NCBI RefSeq assembly: GCF_003051085.1
Contig: NZ_QAOM01000007.1
Span: forward strand, 1-64,000
DNA length: 64,000 nt
Direction: 5' to 3'
DNA from: Trichococcus patagoniensis
Lineage (GTDB): Bacteria; Bacillota; Bacilli; Lactobacillales; Aerococcaceae
Shown: positions 35,430 through 44,754 of the stretch, one piece after another
How the letters are laid out: every line of letters starts with the position of its first letter
Position numbering within the stretch: position 1 is the stretch's first letter
Program-made: the position numbers and the translations under genes
The notes under the pieces: model-generated
What the model saw: the letters and a program-made list of their open reading frames with translations, nothing else
Database searches by the model: none
Told to the model about the DNA's origin: nothing

Positions 35430-36723
35430 AGTACATTATGAGGCACTTAACGAAACCGTCTTTACGGAAGTATTGGACAACGGATTGCAGGTAGTATTGA
35501 TTCCGAAAAATAAGTATTCAAAAACCTATGGCATCATCACCACCGATTTCGGCTCGATCGATAACCAGTTTGTTCCGATAAACGGAGACAAGGAAATCAA
35601 AATTCCGGACGGCATCGCACATTTCCTTGAACATAAATTATTTGAAGGCGAGGACCATGACGCTTTTGAAGACTTTGCGAAATACGGTGCTTCAGCGAAT
35701 GCTTTCACTTCCTTCACGCGGACAAGCTATCTCTTTTCGGCAACGGACAACATCCCAGAAAATACGAACAGCCTGCTTGACTTCGTTCAAGACCCGCATT
35801 TCACGGAGGAAGGCACTGAAAAGGAAAAAGGCATCATCGCCCAAGAAATCCGCATGTATGAAGATAATCCGGGATGGCAACTTTTTTACGGATTGCTCCG
35901 TAACCTTTATCCCGAACATCCGCTTTCCGTCGATATAGCCGGAACGGTGGACAGCATCCAAGCGATTTCGCCGGAATTGCTGCAAATCTGTTATGACACG
36001 TTCTACCATCCGTCAAACATGAACCTATTGATGATCGGCAATTTCAATCCCGAAGAAATGATGGAAACCATCAAAAAAAACCAAGAAGCCAAAACGTTTC
36101 TTCCCGCAAAACCGATCCAGCGCACTTTGCCGCCGGCCTCGATCCAGGACATCATTCCGTACAAAGCAATCGAAATGGATGTGCAGCGTCCGAAAGTGAT
36201 GCTTGGTGTGAAAGGTTTGGATGCGGATGTGACCGGAAACCAAGCCGAAAAATACAAAATCTATGGTTCGCTGTTGCTGGAATTGCTTTTCGGCCGGAGC
36301 TCCACGCATTTCATCGAGCTCTACGACAGCGGTTTGATCGATGACAGCTTTGGCTACTCCTTCAATTTGGACCGTTCCTTCCACTTTATGGCTGTCGAAT
36401 CGGATACGGAAGAACCGAAACAGCTGGAAGATAAGCTGAAACGGATTCTCTTGGATTGGGAAACGGATGCCAACCTGACGAATGAAAAATTTGATCTGCT
36501 GAAAAAGAGCATGATCGGAGAACAATTGCAGGCTTTCAATTCCCTGGAATACATCGCAAATCACTACAGCACGCTGCTGTTTTCAGGAGCGGAACTTTTT
36601 GAAGTCGTTCCGTTGATCGAAGAAACCAGCCTGGAGGACATCCGCAGATTCGCCGAGGGCTATCTCAAGGAACAAAGCATGAGCACCTACGCGATCCTCC
36701 AGAAGGGAGCAAAACAGCAATGA
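35422..36723 (+). CDS. M16 family metallopeptidase, YmfH type
   Basis: A 433-residue zinc peptidase of the pitrilysin family. The inverted zinc motif HFLEH is at residues 67-71 and the downstream glutamate ligand lies in the AQEIRMYEDNPGW stretch. The gene overlaps ymfF-like by 8 nt and the SDR gene by 4 nt (ATGA), so translation is coupled in the order seen in Bacillus ymfF-ymfH-ymfI. The natural substrate is not known to me. Confidence 0.92.
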   Translation: MNKVHYEALNETVFTEVLDNGLQVVLIPKNKYSKTYGIITTDFGSIDNQFVPINGDKEIKIPDGIAHFLEHKLFEGEDHDAFEDFAKYGASANAFTSFTRTSYLFSATDNIPENTNSLLDFVQDPHFTEEGTEKEKGIIAQEIRMYEDNPGWQLFYGLLRNLYPEHPLSVDIAGTVDSIQAISPELLQICYDTFYHPSNMNLLMIGNFNPEEMMETIKKNQEAKTFLPAKPIQRTLPPASIQDIIPYKAIEMDVQRPKVMLGVKGLDADVTGNQAEKYKIYGSLLLELLFGRSSTHFIELYDSGLIDDSFGYSFNLDRSFHFMAVESDTEEPKQLEDKLKRILLDWETDANLTNEKFDLLKKSMIGEQLQAFNSLEYIANHYSTLLFSGAELFEVVPLIEETSLEDIRRFAEGYLKEQSMSTYAILQKGAKQQ

Positions 36724-37445
36724 AAGCTGCTTTGGTGACGGGGGCCTCCGGCGACATCGGGACCTCCATCGCAAGGGATTTGGCCGGTTCAGGCTGGTCG
36801 CTTTACCTGCATTATCATTCCAATCAAGAAAAAATCAAGCTGCTGCTGGCGGAACTGCAATCGGCTTATCCCGATCAGGAATTTTATCCGCTTTGCCTCG
36901 ATTTGACCGATGAAGCTGGTCTTTCGAAACTTGCTGATCACATTTTCTCGCTCCAAGCGATTGTTTTTGCGCACGGCAAGACGGAATATGGGTTGCTGCA
37001 GGATATGACGTCCCTGCAAATGGACGTCTTGTGGGAAATGCATGTCAAAATGCCGATCCTGATCATCCAAGCGCTACAGGAAAAAATCGCCCGCTCGCGC
37101 AACGGCCGCATCGTCTTCATCAGCTCCGTCTATGGAGAAGTCGGCAGCGGGCTCGAAGTGCTCTACAGTACCGTCAAAGGGGCGCAAATCGCCTTCGTGA
37201 AAGCCTACAGCAAAGAAGTAGCCTCCCTGGGAGTGACAGTCAATGCCATCTGCCCGGGAGCGATCGATACGCAAATGAACGCTCATCTGGAAAACGATGA
37301 AAAAGAGGCTCTTCTTGAGGAAATCCCGCTGGGGAGAATGGGGAAACCGGGTGAAATCAGCTTTTGGGTATCCCAACTTCTGAAGGAAGACAGTCGCTAT
37401 ATGACGGGACAGGCCATTTACGTGTCCGGCGGATGGCTCAAGTAA
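36720..37445 (+). CDS. SDR family oxidoreductase, YmfI type
   Basis: A 241-residue short-chain dehydrogenase/reductase. The nucleotide site TGASGDIG is at residues 7-14, the catalytic YSTVK at 149-153, and the serine in FISSVYG. The family resembles FabG, but the genomic place (after the two M16 genes and before a RodZ-like gene) is that of YmfI, whose substrate is not established. The start overlaps the previous stop (ATGA). Confidence 0.9.
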   Translation: MKAALVTGASGDIGTSIARDLAGSGWSLYLHYHSNQEKIKLLLAELQSAYPDQEFYPLCLDLTDEAGLSKLADHIFSLQAIVFAHGKTEYGLLQDMTSLQMDVLWEMHVKMPILIIQALQEKIARSRNGRIVFISSVYGEVGSGLEVLYSTVKGAQIAFVKAYSKEVASLGVTVNAICPGAIDTQMNAHLENDEKEALLEEIPLGRMGKPGEISFWVSQLLKEDSRYMTGQAIYVSGGWLK

Positions 37446-37478
37446 AACAGCATTGGAACTCCCGGTGAGGGAATTTTA

Positions 37479-37487
37479 TGGTATAAT
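37479..37487 (+). promoter_or_regulatory. Extended -10 promoter before the RodZ-like gene
   Basis: TGGTATAAT is a TG-extended perfect -10 box 45 bp before the ATG at 37532. A TTGGAA hexamer lies at a longer than ideal distance. Confidence 0.5.
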
Positions 37488-37531
37488 ATCCAGGGTAACT
37501 TCGGGATTTGCAAGTGAAGGCAGGTGAAGAA

Positions 37532-38407
37532 ATGGTTCAAGTTGGAGAAATCCTAAAAAGTGCTAGACTGACCAAGGGATATACGTTGGATGATCTACAG
37601 CAGATGACTAAAATACAGAAACGGTATTTGATTGCGATAGAAGAGGGCAATTTTGAGATTATGCCTGGCAATTTCTATGTGCGTGCCTTCATCAAGCAAT
37701 ATGCAGATACTGTGGGCTTGGATGGCGAGCGCTTGTTGGGGGATCATGCAAGTATGATTCCGGAAATACACGGGAGCACCCAAGCGGAGGATTCCGGTTC
37801 TTTTTCTCCCAGTCGCTCCGAGACTAAAAGAGCTTCAAAAAAGACGAATTTTAATTATGGCGGCTCCGTCCAGAGCCAGTTGCCTACATTTCTGTTGGCT
37901 GTGTCGGTAATTGCCATCGTACTTGTGGTCTGGAGGGCTACATTGAACGATGACGATGAGCAGGTTCAGATCGAAGTGGCTTCGAACATCAGCCAAACAA
38001 CTATGGCATCGCAAGCGACGGTTCCTAGCGGCACAGAGCAGGCAGACAGCGCCGTTGTCGCAGAACAAACAGCGCAGGTGAGCTTGGTTTCGTCTGCCGA
38101 TGGGTATGCGGAATATGACGTCACCAGTTTGTCATTGCCATCAGAATTGAAAATCTCGGCTGTGGCAGGAGGCAGTTCCTGGATCAGCGTAAGCGTGAAC
38201 GGAATCGTCCAAGAGCCTTCCGGCATCGTAGGCAGTGAAAATCCGTTGACGGTCATTCTGCCGTTGAATACTAAGGAGATCGAAGTGGTAGTCGGCGTCA
38301 TGCCGGCAACAATCATCGAACTGGATGGGACAATTGTCGCGATGCCAGCCGATCATCAAGAGATTCAGACCCAAACCTTATCCTTTACCGTCAAAGGTGC
38401 AGAATAA
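37532..38407 (+). CDS. RodZ-like helix-turn-helix membrane protein (YmfM type)
   Basis: A 291-residue bitopic protein. Residues 1-80 form a RodZ-like HTH domain (VGEILKSARLTKGYTLDDL, then ITKIQKRYL-type helices), a helix at about 113-132 crosses the membrane, and the C-terminal ~120 residues are a beta-rich extracytoplasmic domain (DUF4115-like). RodZ links MreB to the wall-growth machinery; no mre gene is in the window. The ATG at 37532 has an AGGTGAAG site. It precedes pgsA by 29 nt, the conserved Bacillus order. Confidence 0.88.
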   Translation: MVQVGEILKSARLTKGYTLDDLQQMTKIQKRYLIAIEEGNFEIMPGNFYVRAFIKQYADTVGLDGERLLGDHASMIPEIHGSTQAEDSGSFSPSRSETKRASKKTNFNYGGSVQSQLPTFLLAVSVIAIVLVVWRATLNDDDEQVQIEVASNISQTTMASQATVPSGTEQADSAVVAEQTAQVSLVSSADGYAEYDVTSLSLPSELKISAVAGGSSWISVSVNGIVQEPSGIVGSENPLTVILPLNTKEIEVVVGVMPATIIELDGTIVAMPADHQEIQTQTLSFTVKGAE

Positions 38408-38436
38408 GTCAGGGTACATTAAAGGAGTTGCAGAAG

Positions 38437-39015
38437 TTGAATTTACCTAATAAATTGACAGCGTTGCGGATTGCTATGATTCCGTTGTTCATGATCATCA
38501 CTTTGGTTCCTTTCGATTGGGGTACGCTTGCGGTTGCCCAATCACAGATTGCCGTCAATCAACTTGTCGGAGCCATCATTTTTGCCCTCGCCAGTTTTAC
38601 GGATTGGCTGGATGGTTATATCGCCAGAAGGGACGGCTTGGTCACCAACTTCGGGAAATTTGCTGATCCATTGGCGGATAAGATGCTTGTCGCCACCGCC
38701 TTGATCGTACTTGTCGGCCAAGGGCTGGCTCCATCGTGGCTCGTCAGCATCATCATCAGTCGGGAGTTGGCGGTCACAGGCTTGCGCCTCTTGCTTGTGA
38801 AGGAAGGCGAAGTCATGGCAGCAGCGTGGCCGGGGAAAGTCAAAACAGCGACACAAATGGTAGCCATCATTTTGTTGTTCTTGGATAATTTTCCTTTTCA
38901 GGCGACCGGCATCCCAGTTGCGGATATCATGTTGTATCTTTGCTTAGTCTTCACCATCTACTCAGGGGTGGATTATTTCGTCAAAAATAAACATGTTTTT
39001 GTCGGATCCATGTAG
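38437..39015 (+). CDS. pgsA: CDP-diacylglycerol-glycerol-3-phosphate 3-phosphatidyltransferase
   Basis: A 192-residue membrane enzyme making phosphatidylglycerol phosphate, the first committed step to phosphatidylglycerol and cardiolipin. The CDP-alcohol phosphatidyltransferase motif D-G-x2-A-R-x8-G-x3-D-x3-D is present in the sequence DWLDGYIARRDGLVTNFGKF plus ADPLAD. Four or five helices are visible. The TTG at 38437, with AAAGGAG 9 nt upstream, gives the classic MNLPNKLT start. Confidence 0.94.
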   Translation: MNLPNKLTALRIAMIPLFMIITLVPFDWGTLAVAQSQIAVNQLVGAIIFALASFTDWLDGYIARRDGLVTNFGKFADPLADKMLVATALIVLVGQGLAPSWLVSIIISRELAVTGLRLLLVKEGEVMAAAWPGKVKTATQMVAIILLFLDNFPFQATGIPVADIMLYLCLVFTIYSGVDYFVKNKHVFVGSM

Positions 39016-39026
39016 TTTTTATAAAT

Positions 39027-39099
39027 AAGAAGGGCTGGGTTGCATCAGGTTGCAATCCGAACAAAAGGAAACGCGATTCTTTTGTGCCCTTCTTTTTTC
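39027..39099 (+). terminator. Terminator of pgsA with a three-way junction shape
   Basis: An outer 9-bp stem AAGAAGGGC/GCCCTTCTT (39027-39035 with 39086-39094) encloses two smaller hairpins: GGGTTGCA/TGCAATCC (39037-39044 with 39051-39058) and ACAAAAG/CTTTTGT (39061-39067 with 39079-39085). Six T residues follow. It works as a terminator, but the shape is more elaborate than needed. Confidence 0.65.
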
Positions 39100-39168
39100 T
39101 TTATCTTTTTTATGCTGTTGCATTTTTTATTTTGTTTGAGCGAATACTATGGATGTGAGGGATTAAAT

Positions 39169-40425
39169 ATGAATGCAGAAATCATTTCAGTCGGAACGGA
39201 ATTGTTGATGGGGCAAATAGTGAATTCGGATGCGGCATTCATCGCCAAGGAACTGACCGGTTTGGGCATAGACTCCTATTTTCAGACGGTTGTAGGCGAT
39301 AATCCGGGGAAAATAAAAGATGTGATAAAAATAGCTGAATCACGAAGCGACCTGTTGATTTTTACAGGAGGTCTCGGACCCACCCAGGATGACTTGACCA
39401 AACAGACCGTGGCGGCTCACCTCGAGGAAGAGCTTGTCATGGATGAAGCAGGATTGGCGCATATCCGGCAATGGTTCGATCGTTCGGGAAGGAGCATGAC
39501 GGAAAACAATGAGCTTCAAGCTTTAGTGTTCAGGAGCGGGATTGTCTTCCCGAACCCGATTGGACAAGCGCTAGGCACCTATACCGAAAAGGATGGGAAA
39601 GGTTATTTGCTGCTGCCGGGCCCGCCAAGAGAACTTGAGCAGATGTTCCTGCAATTTGTGAAGCCGTTCCTTTCCAGCAAGTATGAAGATCAGCAAGTCA
39701 TCTCATCGAAGACGCTTCGCTTTTTCGGAATCGGAGAATCTACCTTGACAACGGTGTTGGATGAACTGATCCGCAATCAGACCAACCCGACGGTAGCTCC
39801 ATATGCCGGGAAATACGAAGTGACCTTAAGACTCACCGCAAACGCTGCAACAAAAGCAATCTGCGGACAGCTATTGGATGAAAAAAAAGCGGAAATATTG
39901 GCGCTCGTCGGGGAATATTATTACGGTGACGGCGACGAATCCAGCCTTGCCGAAGTGGTAGGGAAGAAATTATTGAAGGGAAAAAGAACCATCAGCGCGG
40001 CTGAAAGCTTGACCGGAGGGCTTTTTCAAGCCGAACTTGTCAAGGTTCCCGGCATAAGCGAGGTCTTCGCGGGCGGCGTCGTTTCTTACCAAGAAGGCGC
40101 TAAGCAACAGGTCCTTGGCGTTCCGGAAGACATTCTCGAGACTTACGGAATGGTCAGCCCGGAGTGCGCGGTTGCGATGGCGGAACGTGCGCGCGACCTG
40201 TTTGATACTCAGTTGGCCATTTCTTTCACGGGCGTTGCCGGGCCTGATCAACTGGAGAACAAGCCAGCCGGGACGGTATGGATTGCCTTAAGCCAAAAAA
40301 ATGGACCGACTGCCGTCCAAGGCTTCCAATTTTCCCGCGATCGCCTCGGGAACAGGGAACAGGCGGTCATGCAGGGGTTTGATATGATTCGGCGGTATTT
40401 GATGGATTCTGATTTTGAAAAATAA
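39169..40425 (+). CDS. cinA: Competence/damage-inducible protein CinA
   Basis: A 418-residue protein with an N-terminal MoCF-like domain (IISVGTELLMGQIVN at residues 5-19, GGLGPTQDD near 74-82) and a C-terminal CinA_C domain (SAAESLTGG, GVVSYQEGAK, FTGVAGP) related to NMN deamidase PncC. It is linked to pyridine nucleotide recycling and, in streptococci, to RecA during transformation. The ATG at 39169 follows GTGAGGG; the upstream in-frame extension crosses the terminator. recA follows 104 nt later. Confidence 0.93.
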   Translation: MNAEIISVGTELLMGQIVNSDAAFIAKELTGLGIDSYFQTVVGDNPGKIKDVIKIAESRSDLLIFTGGLGPTQDDLTKQTVAAHLEEELVMDEAGLAHIRQWFDRSGRSMTENNELQALVFRSGIVFPNPIGQALGTYTEKDGKGYLLLPGPPRELEQMFLQFVKPFLSSKYEDQQVISSKTLRFFGIGESTLTTVLDELIRNQTNPTVAPYAGKYEVTLRLTANAATKAICGQLLDEKKAEILALVGEYYYGDGDESSLAEVVGKKLLKGKRTISAAESLTGGLFQAELVKVPGISEVFAGGVVSYQEGAKQQVLGVPEDILETYGMVSPECAVAMAERARDLFDTQLAISFTGVAGPDQLENKPAGTVWIALSQKNGPTAVQGFQFSRDRLGNREQAVMQGFDMIRRYLMDSDFEK

Positions 40426-40429
40426 AAAA

Positions 40430-40480
40430 CGAACATCTGTTCACTTTATTCTTGCTTTTTTGTCCGGAACAGGATAGTAT
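40430..40480 (+). promoter_or_regulatory. recA promoter with LexA (DinR) box
   Basis: CGAACATCTGTTCA at 40430-40443 matches the Gram-positive LexA/DinR box pattern CGAAC-N4-GTTC. Just downstream TTGCTT (40452-40457) and TAGTAT (40475-40480) form a 17-bp spaced promoter 50 bp before recA. The site predicts SOS induction of recA. Confidence 0.8.
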
Positions 40481-40529
40481 TACGTTGTGGTGTTAATGCA
40501 TGCAAATGAAAGCTTGGAGGAAACAATAG

Positions 40530-41600
40530 ATGGCTAATTTAAATGAAAATAGACAAAAAGCCTTGGATGAGGCTCTGAAAAAGATAGAAAGAAATTATGG
40601 CAAAGGTTCCGTCATGAAGCTTGGCGAAAAGGTGGACACGCAAATATCCACTGTACCAAGTGGTTCGTTGGCTCTTGATGTTGCGTTGGGCGTAGGCGGC
40701 TATCCAAGAGGCCGTATCATCGAAGTGTACGGTCCTGAATCATCAGGTAAAACAACGGTTGCACTGCATGCGATTGCCGAAGTGCAAAAAAAGGGCGGCG
40801 TTGCTGCCTTCATCGATGCTGAGCATGCTTTAGATCCAAAATATGCTGCAGCTTTGGGTGTGGATATCGATGAATTGTTGCTTTCCCAACCGGATACAGG
40901 TGAGCAAGGCCTGGAAATCGCTGATGCTTTGGTTTCATCCGGGGCTGTCGACATTGTGGTCATCGACTCGGTTGCCGCATTGGTTCCGCGTGCTGAAATA
41001 GAAGGCGAAATGGGAGACTCCCATATGGGTCTGCAAGCACGTCTGATGTCGCAAGCTTTACGGAAACTGTCCGGATCGATCAACAAAACAAAAACGATCG
41101 CAATCTTCATCAACCAAGTCCGTGAGAAGATCGGCATCATGTTCGGCAATCCAGAAACGACGCCAGGAGGAAGAGCGCTTAAATTTTACGCTACTATCCG
41201 TCTGGAAGTCAGAAGAGCGGAACAGATCAAGAGCGGGACAGAGATCATGGGTAACCGCACAAAAATCAAAGTAGTCAAAAATAAAGTTGCGCCGCCATTC
41301 AGGACCGCTGAAGTGGACATCATGTATGGGGAAGGCATTTCCCAAGTCGGCGAAATCATCGATATGGCCTCAGAGAAGGATATCGTCAACAAGAGTGGCG
41401 CTTGGTATGCCTACAAAGGGGAACGCATCGGCCAAGGCCGCGAAAATGCAAAAAAATTCCTGACTGAGCATCCAGAGATGAGAGCTGAAATCGAGAAACT
41501 TGTCCGTGACGAATACGGCATAGGCGATAAAAAAGCGGTAGAGGCAAAAGAAAAAGAAAAAGGCGAGCCGGTTGAATCGGTCGATCTGTTGGACGAGTAA
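40530..41600 (+). CDS. recA: Recombinase RecA
   Basis: A 356-residue recombinase that forms ATP-dependent filaments on single-stranded DNA, promotes strand exchange and triggers LexA self-cleavage. Walker [10 protein letters not shown] is at residues 68-76, Walker B in VVIDSVAAL, and loop L2 in the [20 protein letters not shown] segment. The acidic/Lys tail ending VDLLDE is typical. TTGGAGGAAA precedes the ATG. A LexA box lies upstream. Confidence 0.98.
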   Translation: MANLNENRQKALDEALKKIERNYGKGSVMKLGEKVDTQISTVPSGSLALDVALGVGGYPRGRIIEVYGPESSGKTTVALHAIAEVQKKGGVAAFIDAEHALDPKYAAALGVDIDELLLSQPDTGEQGLEIADALVSSGAVDIVVIDSVAALVPRAEIEGEMGDSHMGLQARLMSQALRKLSGSINKTKTIAIFINQVREKIGIMFGNPETTPGGRALKFYATIRLEVRRAEQIKSGTEIMGNRTKIKVVKNKVAPPFRTAEVDIMYGEGISQVGEIIDMASEKDIVNKSGAWYAYKGERIGQGRENAKKFLTEHPEMRAEIEKLVRDEYGIGDKKAVEAKEKEKGEPVESVDLLDE

Positions 41601-41613
41601 AAAATATTTTTCA

Positions 41614-41649
41614 AGAGGCCAGGACCAAAATCCGGGCCTCTATTTTTTT
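41614..41649 (+). terminator. Terminator of recA
   Basis: AGAGGCC (41614-41620) pairs with GGCCTCT (41635-41641), with inner GGA/TCC pairs, followed by ATTTTTTTT. Confidence 0.85.
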
Positions 41650-41841
41650 TCAAAAGCGGAAAAAAGGGCAATATTGAAACAGGTTTGAATGTATTTTGGT
41701 TATGTTACCGTTTTATCGTTGACATGTCAGTATTCTACGTTTAGAATGAATTTATGTGTATCGCTTCATTCTGCACATTGTAAAACTAATTTTTATTCAT
41801 TTTTTTTGACAACAAAATTAAATAGATACGGAGGTGAAACT

Positions 41842-43401
41842 ATGGATATATGGACTTTAGCCTTCGCTATCATAGCTTTAATTTTTGGTGTCGTTGTCGG
41901 ATATTTATATCGAAAATCGAATCACGAAAAAGAAATAGCTGGTGCCAAAAATACCGCTTCCCAAATTCTTGAAGATGCTCGTAAAGAAGCAGAAACAACT
42001 AAAAGAGAAGCTATGTTAGAGGCGAAGGATGAGAACCACAAATACCGCTCAGAAATAGAAGATGAATTGCGCGAACGACGCGGTGAGGTTCAAAAACAAG
42101 AAAATCGATTGATCCAAAGAGAAGAAAATTTGGATAGAAAAGATACCAGTCTTTCGAAACGTGAGCAATCTATCGAGTCAAAAGAGGATAATCTTGTCAA
42201 AAGACAAAACGCTTTAGTTTCTGAGGAAAATCGCATTCAAACATTGGTGGAAGAGCAACAACATGAACTGGAAAGAATCGCTACCTTATCACGTGAAGAT
42301 GCAAGAAACATCATCATGGACGAAACGGAAAATCAACTTTCGCATGAAATTGCGGTCATGATCAGAGAATCCGACCAAAAAGCGAAAGATGAAGCAGATC
42401 GTAATGCGAAAAACATTATCCTGCAGGCAATTCAAAGAAGTGCAGCCGATTTAGTTTCGGAAGCAACAGTTTCAGTTGTTACACTGCCTAACGATGACAT
42501 GAAAGGCCGGATCATTGGCCGCGAAGGAAGAAACATTCGGACTTTGGAGACCTTGACAGGTATTGACCTGATCATCGATGATACGCCAGAAGCTGTCGTG
42601 TTAAGCGGATTTGATCCTATCCGAAGAGAAATTGCGAAAATGACTTTGGAGAAATTAATTCAAGATGGACGTATCCATCCTGCGAGAATTGAGGAAGCAG
42701 TTGAGAAAGCCCGTAAGGATATGGATGAACGCATAAGAGAAATCGGCGAACAAGCAACTTTTGAAGTTGGCATCCATTCTTTGCATCCTGATCTGATTAA
42801 AATTTTGGGACGTCTGCATTTCCGCACTAGTTATGGACAAAATGTCCTGAACCACAGCATCGAAGTCGCAAAACTTTGCGGCGTAATGGCTGGGGAACTA
42901 GGCGAAGACATCAATCTGGCCAAACGTGCAGGTCTGTTGCATGACATCGGAAAAGCTCTCGATCATGAAATAGAGGGTTCACACGTTGAAATCGGCGCAG
43001 AAATCGCCCAGAAATACAAAGAAAATCCGGTTGTCATCAATGCAATTGCCTCACATCATGGCGATGTTGAAGCAAACTCAATCATATCAGTATTGGTCGC
43101 ATCTGCTGACGCTTTATCTGCTGCTCGTCCGGGCGCAAGAAGTGAATCTCTGGAAAACTACATTCGTCGTTTGGAGAAACTGGAAGGAATTGCAAACAGT
43201 TTTGAAGGCGTAGCAAGCAGTTTTGCTATTCAAGCAGGAAGAGAGATCCGCGTCATGGTCAAGCCAGACCAACTTGACGATTCTCAAGCTATTCGTGTAG
43301 CTCGTGAGATTAGAAAGAAAATCGAAGAAGAACTAGATTATCCGGGACACATCAAGGTTACGGTTATACGCGAAACAAGAGTAATTGAATATGCCAAATA
43401 A
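41842..43401 (+). CDS. rny: Ribonuclease Y
   Basis: A 519-residue membrane-bound endoribonuclease that starts bulk mRNA decay in Firmicutes. One N-terminal helix (about 3-23) is followed by a long Glu/Lys/Arg/Gln-rich coiled coil (about 25-195), a KH RNA-binding domain ([17 protein letters not shown], about 218-234) and an HD domain with catalytic [12 protein letters not shown] and ASHHGD. ACGGAGGTG precedes the ATG; the long upstream in-frame stretch lacks a site and enters the recA terminator region. ymdB and a YlbF/YmcA-type gene follow, both linked to RNase Y in Bacillus. Confidence 0.97.
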   Translation: MDIWTLAFAIIALIFGVVVGYLYRKSNHEKEIAGAKNTASQILEDARKEAETTKREAMLEAKDENHKYRSEIEDELRERRGEVQKQENRLIQREENLDRKDTSLSKREQSIESKEDNLVKRQNALVSEENRIQTLVEEQQHELERIATLSREDARNIIMDETENQLSHEIAVMIRESDQKAKDEADRNAKNIILQAIQRSAADLVSEATVSVVTLPNDDMKGRIIGREGRNIRTLETLTGIDLIIDDTPEAVVLSGFDPIRREIAKMTLEKLIQDGRIHPARIEEAVEKARKDMDERIREIGEQATFEVGIHSLHPDLIKILGRLHFRTSYGQNVLNHSIEVAKLCGVMAGELGEDINLAKRAGLLHDIGKALDHEIEGSHVEIGAEIAQKYKENPVVINAIASHHGDVEANSIISVLVASADALSAARPGARSESLENYIRRLEKLEGIANSFEGVASSFAIQAGREIRVMVKPDQLDDSQAIRVAREIRKKIEEELDYPGHIKVTVIRETRVIEYAK

Positions 43402-43410
43402 TGAAATACC

Positions 43411-43440
43411 AAACGGGACATCCTATTGTCCCGTTTTTTG
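43411..43440 (+). terminator. Terminator of rny
   Basis: A perfect 10-bp stem AAACGGGACA/TGTCCCGTTT (43411-43420 with 43427-43436) with a 6-nt loop and a T run. Confidence 0.87.
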
Positions 43441-43543
43441 CTTTTTATGGATATCCCGGTTGATTGGCAATGGTGCAACGGCTTATCTAAACAGACAAAA
43501 TATGTTACTATAAAAAGACTAGAATTTAGAGAAGAGGCTGAAG

Positions 43544-44350
43544 ATGAAAGTATTATTTATTGGGGATGTCGTAGGTTCAATCGGCAGACAGATGCTGCAG
43601 GATACACTCCCACAACTGAAGAAACATTACCGTCCGCAAGTGACCATCGTGAACGGGGAGAATGCCGCAGGCGGCAGAGGCATAACGGAAAAAATTTACA
43701 AAGAATTCTTGCAGACCGGTGTCGATGTCATCACCATGGGGAACCATACGTGGGATAACCGTGACATATTCGAATTCATCGGAACAGCCAATAAGATGAT
43801 CCGTCCGGCAAATTTCCCGGAAGGGACGCCTGGCATCGGTTGGACGATCATAAAAGTGAACCAACTGAAATTGGCTGTGGTGAACCTGCACGGCCGTGTC
43901 TTCATGAACAGTCTGGATGACCCTTTCCGCAAAGCGGATGAAATCCTGGAGCAAATACGGAAAGAAACGAATTGCATCTTTGTCGATTTCCATGCCGAAA
44001 CGACCAGCGAAAAACAAGCGATGGGCTGGTATTTGGATGGGCGCGTTTCTGCTGTGGTCGGTACGCATACGCATGTACAGACAAATGATGCGCGTATCTT
44101 GCCGGACGGGACAGGCTATCTGACGGACGCCGGAATGACCGGGGCTTACGACAGCATTTTAGGCGTCGAAAAAGAAATCATCATCCAGAAATTTCTGACA
44201 CAAATGCCGATTCGGCATGAAGTGCCCGAAAAAGGCAGGAAATTGCTTTCCGGGTGCTATATTGAAATCAATGATCAGACCGGCAAGTGCGTAAAAATAG
44301 AGAACATCGTGATCAATGAAGATCGCCCATTTGGAGGGGAATTCTATTGA
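43544..44350 (+). CDS. ymdB: YmdB family metallophosphoesterase
   Basis: A 268-residue cytosolic phosphodiesterase of the TIGR00282 family; Bacillus YmdB hydrolyses 2',3'-cyclic nucleotides and affects biofilm versus motility choice. Dinuclear metal ligands lie in GDVVGSIGR (Asp8), NGENAAGGRG (Glu39), MGNHTWDNRD (Asn and His), DFHAE and GTHTHVQTND. GAGGCTGAAG precedes the ATG. The next gene overlaps its end by 4 nt, so translation is coupled. Confidence 0.93.
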   Translation: MKVLFIGDVVGSIGRQMLQDTLPQLKKHYRPQVTIVNGENAAGGRGITEKIYKEFLQTGVDVITMGNHTWDNRDIFEFIGTANKMIRPANFPEGTPGIGWTIIKVNQLKLAVVNLHGRVFMNSLDDPFRKADEILEQIRKETNCIFVDFHAETTSEKQAMGWYLDGRVSAVVGTHTHVQTNDARILPDGTGYLTDAGMTGAYDSILGVEKEIIIQKFLTQMPIRHEVPEKGRKLLSGCYIEINDQTGKCVKIENIVINEDRPFGGEFY

Positions 44351-44721
44351 CCCAAGAACTGCCTATCGAAGGCCCGGCAGAGGCAGAATTGAACAGACTG
44401 ATCGAAATGCTGAAAAAAAATGAAGTGATCGTCCACTATCAAGAGGCCGAAGAAAACACAAAAGACAATCGGGCGCTGGAACAATTAGTCGAAACCATCA
44501 AAAGCAAGCAAAAAGAAGCCGCGGCTTTTGAACATTATGCTAAGCCGGCAGCGGCAGAAAAAACAGCCGCTGAATTAGCGGAGCTGAACAAGCAATTGAA
44601 GGACAGCATAGCAGTCCAACAATACCGCGATGCTTTATGGGATGCCAACGAACTATTGGAAAATGTCATCAGCATCATCCAACGCGGCGTCGATGACGCT
44701 ATCGAAAAAAAGGAAGCATGA
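44347..44721 (+). CDS. YlbF/YmcA family protein (RicA/RicF-like)
   Basis: A 124-residue helical cytosolic protein of the Com_YlbF family. In Bacillus, YmcA (RicA), YlbF (RicF) and YaaT (RicT) form the Y-complex that steers RNase Y to polycistronic transcripts. Its place between ymdB and mutS equals that of ymcA, which suggests RicA; the sequence alone does not separate the paralogues. The TTG start overlaps the ymdB stop and has GGAGGGG 7 nt upstream. mutS follows after 33 nt. Confidence 0.82.
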   Translation: MTQELPIEGPAEAELNRLIEMLKKNEVIVHYQEAEENTKDNRALEQLVETIKSKQKEAAAFEHYAKPAAAEKTAAELAELNKQLKDSIAVQQYRDALWDANELLENVISIIQRGVDDAIEKKEA

Positions 44722-44754
44722 GTACTGAAGAGATCTATTGATTGAGGTGAAAAA

